From a virus, in IMG/VR virus record IMGVR_UViG_3300031660_000017, positions 1 to 36,729 of that record: a stretch of 36,729 nt of DNA; one strand, written 5' to 3'. Under the pieces are notes generated by a model, which ran no database searches, was not told the origin of the DNA, and saw only the letters and a list, made by a program, of their open reading frames with translations. Position numbers and translations under genes: made by a program. Every line of letters starts with the position of its first letter. Position 1 is the first letter of the stretch. Below are positions 1 through 5,947 of this stretch, one piece after another.

Positions 1-181
1 TGGCTGGATCCTTGATGACGGCGATGACGGCGCTAGTGCTTTCCTTTATAAAGATGGTGAAATGATCGAGATTCACTCCCTTGTAGGTAAATGGACTTGT
101 ATATCAGTTAACAACCTATCTTTTATTTCCGAAAGGCTAGGTGACTTTGCCCTACAGATTGAAGAGTTTGAGCACGATTTG
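1..181. repeat. Left copy of terminal redundancy
   Basis: Bases 1-181 match 36549-36729 with one mismatch (128 T versus 36676 G). This is what a circular or permuted genome gives when an assembly runs past its start. The mismatch changes Ser to Ala in the gene that crosses the junction, so it is either a sequence error or a variant in the population. Confidence 0.95.
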
Positions 182-286
182 GAACTAAGGGGATGGCCCG
201 ATGATGATAGCTGCATACATCCTGAACACGATGAAATCTTAACAGAGTTTGACCAAGCACAAATAAACTGGAGAAATAAAGCATGA
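2..286 (+). CDS. Hypothetical phage protein, C-terminal part (gene crosses the junction)
   Basis: The reading frame is open from base 2 and has no start here. It is the same frame as the gene that begins at 36490, and joining them gives 114 residues. An ATG at 62 is internal, not the true start. The protein is acidic, rich in Asp, Glu and Trp, with no signal peptide or membrane segment. Its stop overlaps the next ATG by four bases (ATGA), which suggests translational coupling. I do not recognise the family. It is the third gene of the rightward operon. Confidence 0.8.
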   Translation, partial: GWILDDGDDGASAFLYKDGEMIEIHSLVGKWTCISVNNLSFISERLGDFALQIEEFEHDLELRGWPDDDSCIHPEHDEILTEFDQAQINWRNKA

Positions 287-630
287 GCATCATATTTAAG
301 TCTAAGATAGCAGAGAACTACGATTACCTTAAGCCAGAGAAGGCCACTGCCGCTGTAGCTAAGGTGATAAAGACTGCATTTAGTTTTGGTAGTGGTAAAC
401 GCGGCCCTGCTGTTAAGACCGTTCCCCGTGAAACCATAATAATATGGCCTAAATCAGACCTCGCCATACTGGTTAACTTGAGAGCTATTGGTGTTACCTA
501 TAAAGTATGTGGCGTAACTCTTGGTAGGTCAGCTAACTCATGCGGTAGTGCTATCCAGACGAATAACCTTTATAGTGCTGTCCAGACTAGACGAGACCAA
601 CTAATTAAAGAGGCATTAAATGACACTTAA
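283..630 (+). CDS. Small basic protein, possible helix-turn-helix DNA binding
   Basis: This 115-residue basic protein has a C-terminal half (about residues 60-105) with an LRAIGVTYKVCGVTLGRS-type pattern followed by predicted helices. That pattern is like the short helix-turn-helix of GcrA or Myb-like phage regulators, in which an LGRS segment leads into the recognition helix. The N-terminal part is Lys-rich. It overlaps the previous gene by ATGA and the next by 11 bases, so all three are probably translated together. DNA binding is inferred from the pattern only. Confidence 0.6.
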   Translation: MSIIFKSKIAENYDYLKPEKATAAVAKVIKTAFSFGSGKRGPAVKTVPRETIIIWPKSDLAILVNLRAIGVTYKVCGVTLGRSANSCGSAIQTNNLYSAVQTRRDQLIKEALNDT

Positions 631-787
631 AGAGAAACTACTGATTCAGAAGAAGCTGGATTATGTGAAGAATGAAATAGCTAATTACGAGCATGCTGTC
701 AAAGTAGGCAAGAACCAGACGTTCAATACCTACAATGAAATGCGTATAGCACTATTAAATGAAGAGCTTAATTCTATTTTAGCTTGA
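620..787 (+). CDS. Small hypothetical protein, 55 aa
   Basis: A 55-residue helical, Lys/Glu-rich protein starts with ATG inside the end of the previous gene (11-base overlap). It is the last gene of the rightward operon. Its last 14 bases overlap the end of the leftward holin-like gene, so the two transcription units converge with no room for a spacer terminator. The length and even charge pattern look like a real coding sequence. No family is recognised. Confidence 0.6.
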   Translation: MTLKEKLLIQKKLDYVKNEIANYEHAVKVGKNQTFNTYNEMRIALLNEELNSILA

Positions 788-1217
788 GGCCACCAAACTT
801 GCCAGACATCAGCTTGGTGAGCATACCCCTCATACCGAACTTAACAACGTAAACACCAATAACTAAGTACTGATACCATTCAGGCATAGCAGCAAATGAT
901 TCAAATGCTGCTGTTATCTCTGTTTGGTAGCCAAGGAATGATGCCGCTATAGGAATCAGCAGCAAGGCTATCATAATCTCATCTAAGAAAGACTTATCCA
1001 TCTGCTTCATGGCTACCAGATCTAGGTTAAACTCTTGAGTCTGACCGTTATCTGCTAGCTTGTTAGCTGCCCGTACACCTGCCACTTTAACGTCAGCTTC
1101 TGCTTGTACGCTTATGATGGCTGCTGCTTGCTTGGCCTTGGCAATGTCATTCTTGCCGCTCAAATAGGTCTTGCCTAGATCAGCTATTGGCCCAACGATT
1201 GATGAGAAAATACCCAT
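774..1217 (-). CDS. Holin-like membrane protein
   Basis: This 147-residue protein has a helical, Ala-rich N-terminal half (about 1-75) and two hydrophobic segments near residues 80-97 (MIALLLIPIAASFLGY) and 112-128 (WYQYLVIGVYVVKFGMRG), followed by a basic tail. Size, topology and position directly after the endolysin gene (TAA then ATG, no gap) fit a holin that permeabilises the inner membrane at lysis. It resembles the GTA-type three-helix holin family in outline, but I cannot confirm the family. It is the last gene of the leftward late operon. Confidence 0.6.
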   Translation of the reverse strand: MGIFSSIVGPIADLGKTYLSGKNDIAKAKQAAAIISVQAEADVKVAGVRAANKLADNGQTQEFNLDLVAMKQMDKSFLDEIMIALLLIPIAASFLGYQTEITAAFESFAAMPEWYQYLVIGVYVVKFGMRGMLTKLMSGKFGGLKLK

Positions 1218-1604
1218 TTAATCCTCCAGTTCAAAGTGCGGCATATCTTGCCACGACTTCCAAAGCCCACCCCACTTCAACTTGTACCCTAGTTGGGCCG
1301 AGGCTTGAAGCATTGCGCTAGCGGCTAGAGCTAGGTGGATTGTATCCCAACTGGCTTTGCCGTCAACGTAAGCGTACAGGTCAAGTGCCTTGCCTGTTTG
1401 GTGGTATGATTTGTTTGTACGTCCGTCAGCCTTAGAGACTCCTGATGCGAACAATTCGGCTTGATCTTCAGCGGTGCGCAGGCCACCAGTAGAAGGAATA
1501 CCGAAGTCAATATTGGATATAGATATTGCAAGGTCACTTATCTCTATTAAGCGAGGGTCTACACCTGCACGATTGTTTAATGAGTTCTGGCCTAATCTAA
1601 ACAT
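1218..1604 (-). CDS. Endolysin, M15 family L-alanyl-D-glutamate / D-Ala peptidase
   Basis: This 128-residue zinc peptidase has the usual length of single-domain M15 endolysins. The zinc motif HxxGxAxD appears as HQTGKALD (His68, Asp75). The C-terminal PHFEL (His123, Glu125) supplies the third ligand and catalytic base. It should cut the peptide part of peptidoglycan. There is no signal peptide, so export depends on a holin, and the holin-like gene follows directly. Its ATG overlaps the preceding stop as TAATG. Confidence 0.9.
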   Translation of the reverse strand: MFRLGQNSLNNRAGVDPRLIEISDLAISISNIDFGIPSTGGLRTAEDQAELFASGVSKADGRTNKSYHQTGKALDLYAYVDGKASWDTIHLALAASAMLQASAQLGYKLKWGGLWKSWQDMPHFELED

Positions 1605-1825
1605 TACTTATCAGCCTTATTATCCAGTTTATCAAATATAGCGCCAAGCATCTTCTTGATTTCCAGCATATCGTCCCTGTGGTCTTCGCGCCTAATGTAA
1701 TTCCTAGGCAAATCCTTCTCTACCTCACGTATGGCTTCCCACATAGATCTAAGGAACCATCCCGCAACTGCCATTCCTGATGCAACTGCGAAGTTAAAAA
1801 CGATTTGCTCTTCCATGTGATTCAT
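1604..1825 (-). CDS. Small single-pass membrane protein of the lysis cassette
   Basis: A 73-residue protein has one N-terminal membrane segment (about residues 8-26) and a charged helical tail able to form a coiled coil (about 32-70). The layout recalls XhlA-type or holin-accessory proteins. A second ATG at codon 4 is an alternative start. It lies between the coiled-coil membrane protein and the endolysin, so a role in lysis is likely by context, but no family is certain. Confidence 0.6.
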   Translation of the reverse strand: MNHMEEQIVFNFAVASGMAVAGWFLRSMWEAIREVEKDLPRNYIRREDHRDDMLEIKKMLGAIFDKLDNKADK

Positions 1826-1826
1826 C

Positions 1827-2390
1827 TCAATTTGCTAACGGGTTATCTAAGGCCCGTTGTAGCTTTTTGTTTAACCGTGTTTCAAGATCGGTTAGTTTAC
1901 GTTCAACATCTTCCCGTATTGTATCAGACTTCTGCACATAATCCTTCTGTAGTTGATCACGCTTACTTTCAAACCTACCATCAGCAGTGTCTATAGTAGC
2001 CCTGACGTCACTCTCTATACCTGATATATCATCTTCTACCTTATCGATGATCTTCTCTTGGCGGTCAATGTCGTCACGTATGGACTGCTTTAAGTCCTTG
2101 ATGGTGACGTACTGCTTCTCTGTGTTCTCTTTAATCGAGGAGATTTCATCCTTTACTAAGGCAATGCCTCTGTCTATGACCGCGAACTTGTTCTCCATTA
2201 TAGCAATGCGCTTGTCGTAATCTGAGAGGTCTGGAGTAACGAACTCATTGATCCTAGCTTCCATACTAAGGTAGCGTTGATACGCCTCAAATCCACCATA
2301 CAGTCCACCTACGATAGTACCAATAAGTGGTACTATGAGTAGCAGCTTACTGCCACCTAACTTAACTCCACCGTACTCTATCTCTGCCAT
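1827..2390 (-). CDS. Membrane-anchored coiled-coil protein, spanin-like layout
   Basis: This 187-residue protein has an N-terminal membrane segment (about 13-32, KLLLIVPLIGTIVGGLYGGF) and a long charged helical region (about 40-185) with heptad-like Ile/Leu spacing. It would be anchored in the inner membrane with a long coiled coil in the periplasm. That is the layout of an inner-membrane spanin (Rz), although it is longer than most and no Rz1 gene overlaps it. A structural coiled-coil function cannot be excluded. Confidence 0.6.
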   Translation of the reverse strand: MAEIEYGGVKLGGSKLLLIVPLIGTIVGGLYGGFEAYQRYLSMEARINEFVTPDLSDYDKRIAIMENKFAVIDRGIALVKDEISSIKENTEKQYVTIKDLKQSIRDDIDRQEKIIDKVEDDISGIESDVRATIDTADGRFESKRDQLQKDYVQKSDTIREDVERKLTDLETRLNKKLQRALDNPLAN

Positions 2391-2391
2391 A

Positions 2392-2811
2392 CTATCCGTC
2401 CAACTGTAATCGTCTAAGTGCGTTTAGTTCAGTCTCTAGCTTCATGATCTCAAGACGCTTCTTGTGTAGTTCTAATAGGTACAACGTATTACAGTTGATC
2501 CTCTCCTCAGGTGCATTCAAAGGCATGATGATCCTAGCGTACACTCCAAGGTCTTTAGATTTAGGAGATGAATTAGATGAGTCAAATATACTAGTAGCAT
2601 TGTTAATGATACCGGTCATACCAAACTCTAGGTTGATCGTACCGCCTATAGCGTTAGAGCAATCCAGGTCACCTGCTTTAAACTTATCTGACTGATAGTT
2701 GTTACCACTGCTAGGTAGTTGCAGAGAAAGCGAATTACTCGCAAGTACAGTAGTGCTGAGCATCAGTAGTCCCAGAAAAACAGCATATGCCAGAAGTATG
2801 AGCTTACCCAT
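2392..2811 (-). CDS. Secreted hypothetical protein with C-terminal helix
   Basis: This 139-residue protein starts with a Sec signal peptide (about 1-24, cut after VLA). The mature part has two cysteines (about 50 and 107) that could pair in the periplasm. It ends in a Leu/Lys/Glu-rich helix (about 110-136) that could form a coiled coil. Its ATG overlaps the preceding stop (TAATG). It is the last of five consecutive secreted proteins. Function unknown. Confidence 0.65.
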   Translation of the reverse strand: MGKLILLAYAVFLGLLMLSTTVLASNSLSLQLPSSGNNYQSDKFKAGDLDCSNAIGGTINLEFGMTGIINNATSIFDSSNSSPKSKDLGVYARIIMPLNAPEERINCNTLYLLELHKKRLEIMKLETELNALRRLQLDG

Positions 2812-3185
2812 TACTTAACTCTCGAACATATCTTTGATGATACTGTAGTACCGTACTGTAGTTGTGACACGGAGCATATGTACTCAACAGAATCTAATGA
2901 CAGCTGACTTACATATACGTCAAACGATACTGTATCTAAGTACCTCATAGGGATCACCGTATATTGTGATACGAATGGGATAGGCTCCCACTCATCTGTA
3001 AATACCCCTATCTCATAGTATGAGACATCCTTTCTCTTGTTGAATATCTCCAACGTAGTGACGGATATACCCACCATAAACGATTGTTTAAAGGTAGGGT
3101 ATGTAGGTGTCATGTCATGTGAATACACAGGGGTACTGAGTGTAACCACTATGAGATAAAACAGTACTCTAATATTATTTAGCAA
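2811..3185 (-). CDS. Secreted beta-rich protein, periplasmic-chaperone-like
   Basis: I place the start at a TTG at 3185, because it gives a good signal peptide (MLNNIRVLFYLIVVTLS, cut after VYS) and 124 residues. The longer GTG frame from 3242 buries this signal and overlaps the upstream gene by 68 bases. The mature part alternates hydrophobic residues like an immunoglobulin-type beta sandwich and has two C-terminal cysteines (YICSV and KICSR). This resembles fimbrial chaperones in outline only. It overlaps the next gene upstream by 11 bases, so the two are probably translated together. Confidence 0.55.
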   Translation of the reverse strand: MLNNIRVLFYLIVVTLSTPVYSHDMTPTYPTFKQSFMVGISVTTLEIFNKRKDVSYYEIGVFTDEWEPIPFVSQYTVIPMRYLDTVSFDVYVSQLSLDSVEYICSVSQLQYGTTVSSKICSRVK

Positions 3186-3672
3186 TACACTCAGCCAATA
3201 CAAGTGCCGTATAGCTACCACCAGGGAATGACTTACTGCCACCGTACACTGCAGATGCTTCAGAAGAGAACCATGTAGATCCAGCGATAGTCAGGTCGTA
3301 CTGGGTAGTAGAACCGTATAGGATCTTACCTGTCTCATACGCAGTCATACCAGCATCAGTAGTTTTAGTAACTGTTGTAGAACCAGTCCATGTTACCGCA
3401 TCATTTAATGTAGGGCTTGAGATGAACGCAGTAGGAGTAGTTACCTTAGCTGTATACGAATCAGCCAGAGTTACGTCATATCGCACAATAGGTACAACAC
3501 CACCGTCAGCAGAAGCTGTACTTAGTTTACCGGGTAATGGGTTACCAAATACACCATTAGTGTCAGTTGTGATAAGACACCTAGTCTGAACATTACCCAC
3601 TATTGGGGTCTCTGTTGCATACGCTGGTGAGCAAGATGCAAGTGCTAGACTTACTATTAGTAACTTCTTCAT
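3175..3672 (-). CDS. Secreted beta-rich protein, spore-coat-U / fimbrial-subunit-like
   Basis: A 165-residue protein has a signal peptide and a Thr/Ser/Gly-rich beta mature part. Cys33 and Cys162 near the two ends could form one disulfide, as in small pilin-like or spore-coat-U-like domains. The signal is ambiguous. LASC at residues 11-14 fits a lipobox, which would make it a lipoprotein, while AYA then TE fits ordinary cleavage. A good SD (AAGGAA) lies before the ATG. The next gene is chaperone-like. Family assignment is an impression, not a proven match. Confidence 0.6.
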   Translation of the reverse strand: MKKLLIVSLALASCSPAYATETPIVGNVQTRCLITTDTNGVFGNPLPGKLSTASADGGVVPIVRYDVTLADSYTAKVTTPTAFISSPTLNDAVTWTGSTTVTKTTDAGMTAYETGKILYGSTTQYDLTIAGSTWFSSEASAVYGGSKSFPGGSYTALVLAECIAK

Positions 3673-3675
3673 GTG

Positions 3676-4536
3676 CTATTCCTTTGGTTCATACTGCATA
3701 CCCACCATTTTGGTGTGTAATATTTGCTGTGCCAGTCCTGCTCTAGCGCCTTTCTTGTTATCAGGCAGGTTACCTCCATCGAGAACAACTGTCTCTTTGT
3801 AGACACCACCTGCTAACTTCTTATCATAATATGGATTCATGTTACTGCTTCTAGTTAAAGCATACATTAATAGGTTTTGGGATATAACGTTAGCAGAGAG
3901 TACTGAATCATCCACACTGCTTAGTATCTTCTCTAATCTATCACTGTCTTCATCCTCGTCCTGCTCTTCATCTTCTTCCAGATCTGCCTTCTCTTCCAGC
4001 ACATCCGTAATATTCTTGTCGTCCATTGGGTCATAGACAGTATCGTCAATCTTACCCATCATACCTAACACTGCATCAGTGTAACCAGGACATGAAGGAT
4101 CTGACATAGGGGTTAAGCAATCGTTATTATACTTATAGCTATAAACTACATTAGCATCAACCACTGATCCAGTCCCTTCAACATCAATAGAACCATCACC
4201 CCATAACTCTATAGGTAGGTTATCTATGACGAAGCCCTTTGTAATAGGTATACCTCCCGGTAACCCACTCCAATCATCTGTCTCAGAGAAGATGTATCCT
4301 CCTCCTACCTTCTTGTTCCTAACATGGACTACCATGTCATCTTCTGTATTCTTTACAGGAGTGTATTGGTAGAACACACCATTGATTCTCATACCTCTTT
4401 GGTTACTAGGGCCTATACCGTTCATACCCCATGTATGGCCTGCTCCTGCCATGTTACCGCTAATCCCATACAGATACTCACTGTGAGCACTTGTAGCGTA
4501 GAGAGCTAGCAAGGCCACTACAGCGAGCTTCTTCAT
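3676..4536 (-). CDS. Large secreted protein with acidic coiled-coil segment
   Basis: This 286-residue protein has a signal peptide (about 1-19, cut after AHS). A Gly/Trp/Tyr-rich N-terminal domain (about 20-135) follows, then a short loop with two cysteines (NDCLTPMSDPSC, about 139-150). Next is a very acidic stretch (about 180-205, mostly Glu and Asp) and a helical C-terminus ending near residue 286. It is the largest of the secreted group. ATGA overlap with the preceding gene implies coupled translation. Function unknown; an exported envelope or virion-associated protein. Confidence 0.6.
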   Translation of the reverse strand: MKKLAVVALLALYATSAHSEYLYGISGNMAGAGHTWGMNGIGPSNQRGMRINGVFYQYTPVKNTEDDMVVHVRNKKVGGGYIFSETDDWSGLPGGIPITKGFVIDNLPIELWGDGSIDVEGTGSVVDANVVYSYKYNNDCLTPMSDPSCPGYTDAVLGMMGKIDDTVYDPMDDKNITDVLEEKADLEEDEEQDEDEDSDRLEKILSSVDDSVLSANVISQNLLMYALTRSSNMNPYYDKKLAGGVYKETVVLDGGNLPDNKKGARAGLAQQILHTKMVGMQYEPKE

Positions 4537-5060
4537 AAGAGTAGCAACAATCCTAGTAGAGATCCACCTAAGCCAAGAAGGAACCTTTTGGTACCATCCT
4601 CTTCCATTGCTTCAGGTTTAGGTACTGCACCTTCATCGTTCTCCCAAGCTATCTTAGCATCAGTACCTATAATACCGTTATAAGGGCAAGGAGTGCCTGC
4701 CATTATCATAGCATCAAAGACCCTAAGGTCTTGGCATAGGACTGATACTGCAGCTACCTTCATACCCATGTCGTACAGTGTCTTAGCATTCTTCAATCGT
4801 TCACAGTTAAGGTCACGAGTTGTAGTACCTGCTGAGATACCTAAGATCTGGGTTTGAACTGCACCTGCCACTCCGACTGTACATGAGTCAGAGTTACTAC
4901 CACCAAGGGACGGTGATATGGCAGAAGGAGGAGGCGACTTAAGTGTTGTAGTGACACTACCTGTCGTGTGGACTGTACTATTAGTAGTAGAGTCCGTCAC
5001 AATAGGTTCAGCCATAGCTAGTACAGGTAACAATAGGATAATCCATATAATCTTATTCAT
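4533..5060 (-). CDS. Secreted protein with C-terminal membrane segment
   Basis: A 175-residue protein has a signal peptide (about 1-18, cut after AMA), a Thr/Ser-rich linker (about 20-55), and a compact domain with four cysteines (SCTVG, NCER, LCQD, TPCPY). It ends in a hydrophobic tail (about 160-175, mostly Leu and Gly) that could anchor it in a membrane. The cysteine domain has a distinctive AGTPCPY motif that I believe recurs in marine phages, unverified. It is first of the secreted group; no clear SD is visible. Confidence 0.6.
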   Translation of the reverse strand: MNKIIWIILLLPVLAMAEPIVTDSTTNSTVHTTGSVTTTLKSPPPSAISPSLGGSNSDSCTVGVAGAVQTQILGISAGTTTRDLNCERLKNAKTLYDMGMKVAAVSVLCQDLRVFDAMIMAGTPCPYNGIIGTDAKIAWENDEGAVPKPEAMEEDGTKRFLLGLGGSLLGLLLLL

Positions 5061-5113
5061 TAGACGGTTTCAGCCATTTTAGTTAACCCTGTTTAGTAAT
5101 AATTAACGCTTAT

Positions 5114-5947
5114 CTAGATTTGTGTAACAGTGAATGAACTGGGATTATAGTACGTAGCTCCGCCAGCGCCTACGGTTCCAGAGGGGCCGTAATTTCCGTT
5201 TGGAGCAGCAGCAGCAGCAACACCTGAAGCTCCATAAGAACCTCCAGTTCCCCCACTGTGACTAGATCCACCGCCAGCGCCCCCAGCCGTCAGTGTTCCA
5301 TCACTGCCAGAGTAACCTGAAGAGTTAGAGCCATTTCCACCCCAACCATTATCTCCGTTAGGGGCACCGCCACCACCACCATTACCGCCTTTTCGATAGT
5401 AACCCCAACCATTGAAGTATGATACTCCACCAGTTGAACCACCACCACCACCACCACCACTTAAGATACCGTTGTTGTCTATCGTAACTGCGTGCTCTAC
5501 ATGTATAGCTTTACCGCCTGCTTCAGCAACCTTGCCAGTACCTTTTGCCCAGCTTGATGTAGAATTACCACCATGCCCACCTCGACCACCACGGCCTAAG
5601 ATCTTACCGTTATTCTGGATGGTGAGGCTCGCGGCCCAACCTGTTCCAGTTTTAAGGGCGTAGTTGGACACACTTGTAGCAACTAATACAGCCCCAGAAG
5701 GAATAACCACTAGTACATCTCCACCCTGAGCTATGCCCAAAGTGTCTAAATCTACATTTGTATGCGTAGCTACTGAAAATGTATAAACAGTTAAAGCTGA
5801 GGTTCCGTGGAAGTGAGATAGACTGATGGAACCACTTGATGGAACTGAGTCTGACCCATAGTACTCTGATATCGAGATTGGGTTACTGCCTCCGAACTCG
5901 GCTTGTATTTGAGATAGGCTTATAGCGCCTGAAGATGGTAAACCCAT
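5114..5947 (-). CDS. Glycine-rich tail adhesin (receptor-binding), copy 1
   Basis: This 277-residue protein has two short N-terminal repeats ending in YYG and HFHG (LPSSGAISLSQIQAEFGG type, about 1-47), a pattern common at the base of phage fibre proteins. A beta domain from about residue 52 follows, then a polyglycine domain (about 120-270) with Gly runs separated by variable loops, ending FTVTQI. Polyglycine tip proteins such as T4-like gp38 bind receptors through such loops. It is a paralogue of the gene at 10539 and follows the S74 fibre directly. Confidence 0.8.
   Translation of the reverse strand: MGLPSSGAISLSQIQAEFGGSNPISISEYYGSDSVPSSGSISLSHFHGTSALTVYTFSVATHTNVDLDTLGIAQGGDVLVVIPSGAVLVATSVSNYALKTGTGWAASLTIQNNGKILGRGGRGGHGGNSTSSWAKGTGKVAEAGGKAIHVEHAVTIDNNGILSGGGGGGGSTGGVSYFNGWGYYRKGGNGGGGGAPNGDNGWGGNGSNSSGYSGSDGTLTAGGAGGGSSHSGGTGGSYGASGVAAAAAPNGNYGPSGTVGAGGATYYNPSSFTVTQI

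Noticed and set aside
1-181. Terminal duplication as a biological direct terminal repeat
   Set aside because: It lies inside a gene that reads through the joint, and gpA-type terminases normally cut at cos. An assembly overlap of a circular map is simpler.
3839-4036. Rightward Ser-rich frame
   Set aside because: Antisense of the Glu/Asp-rich coiled-coil segment; low complexity explains it.
5412-5663. Rightward Pro-rich frame opposite the glycine-rich adhesin
   Set aside because: Antisense of Gly codons gives Pro codons, so it is a shadow of the real gene; the same holds for 10861-11067.
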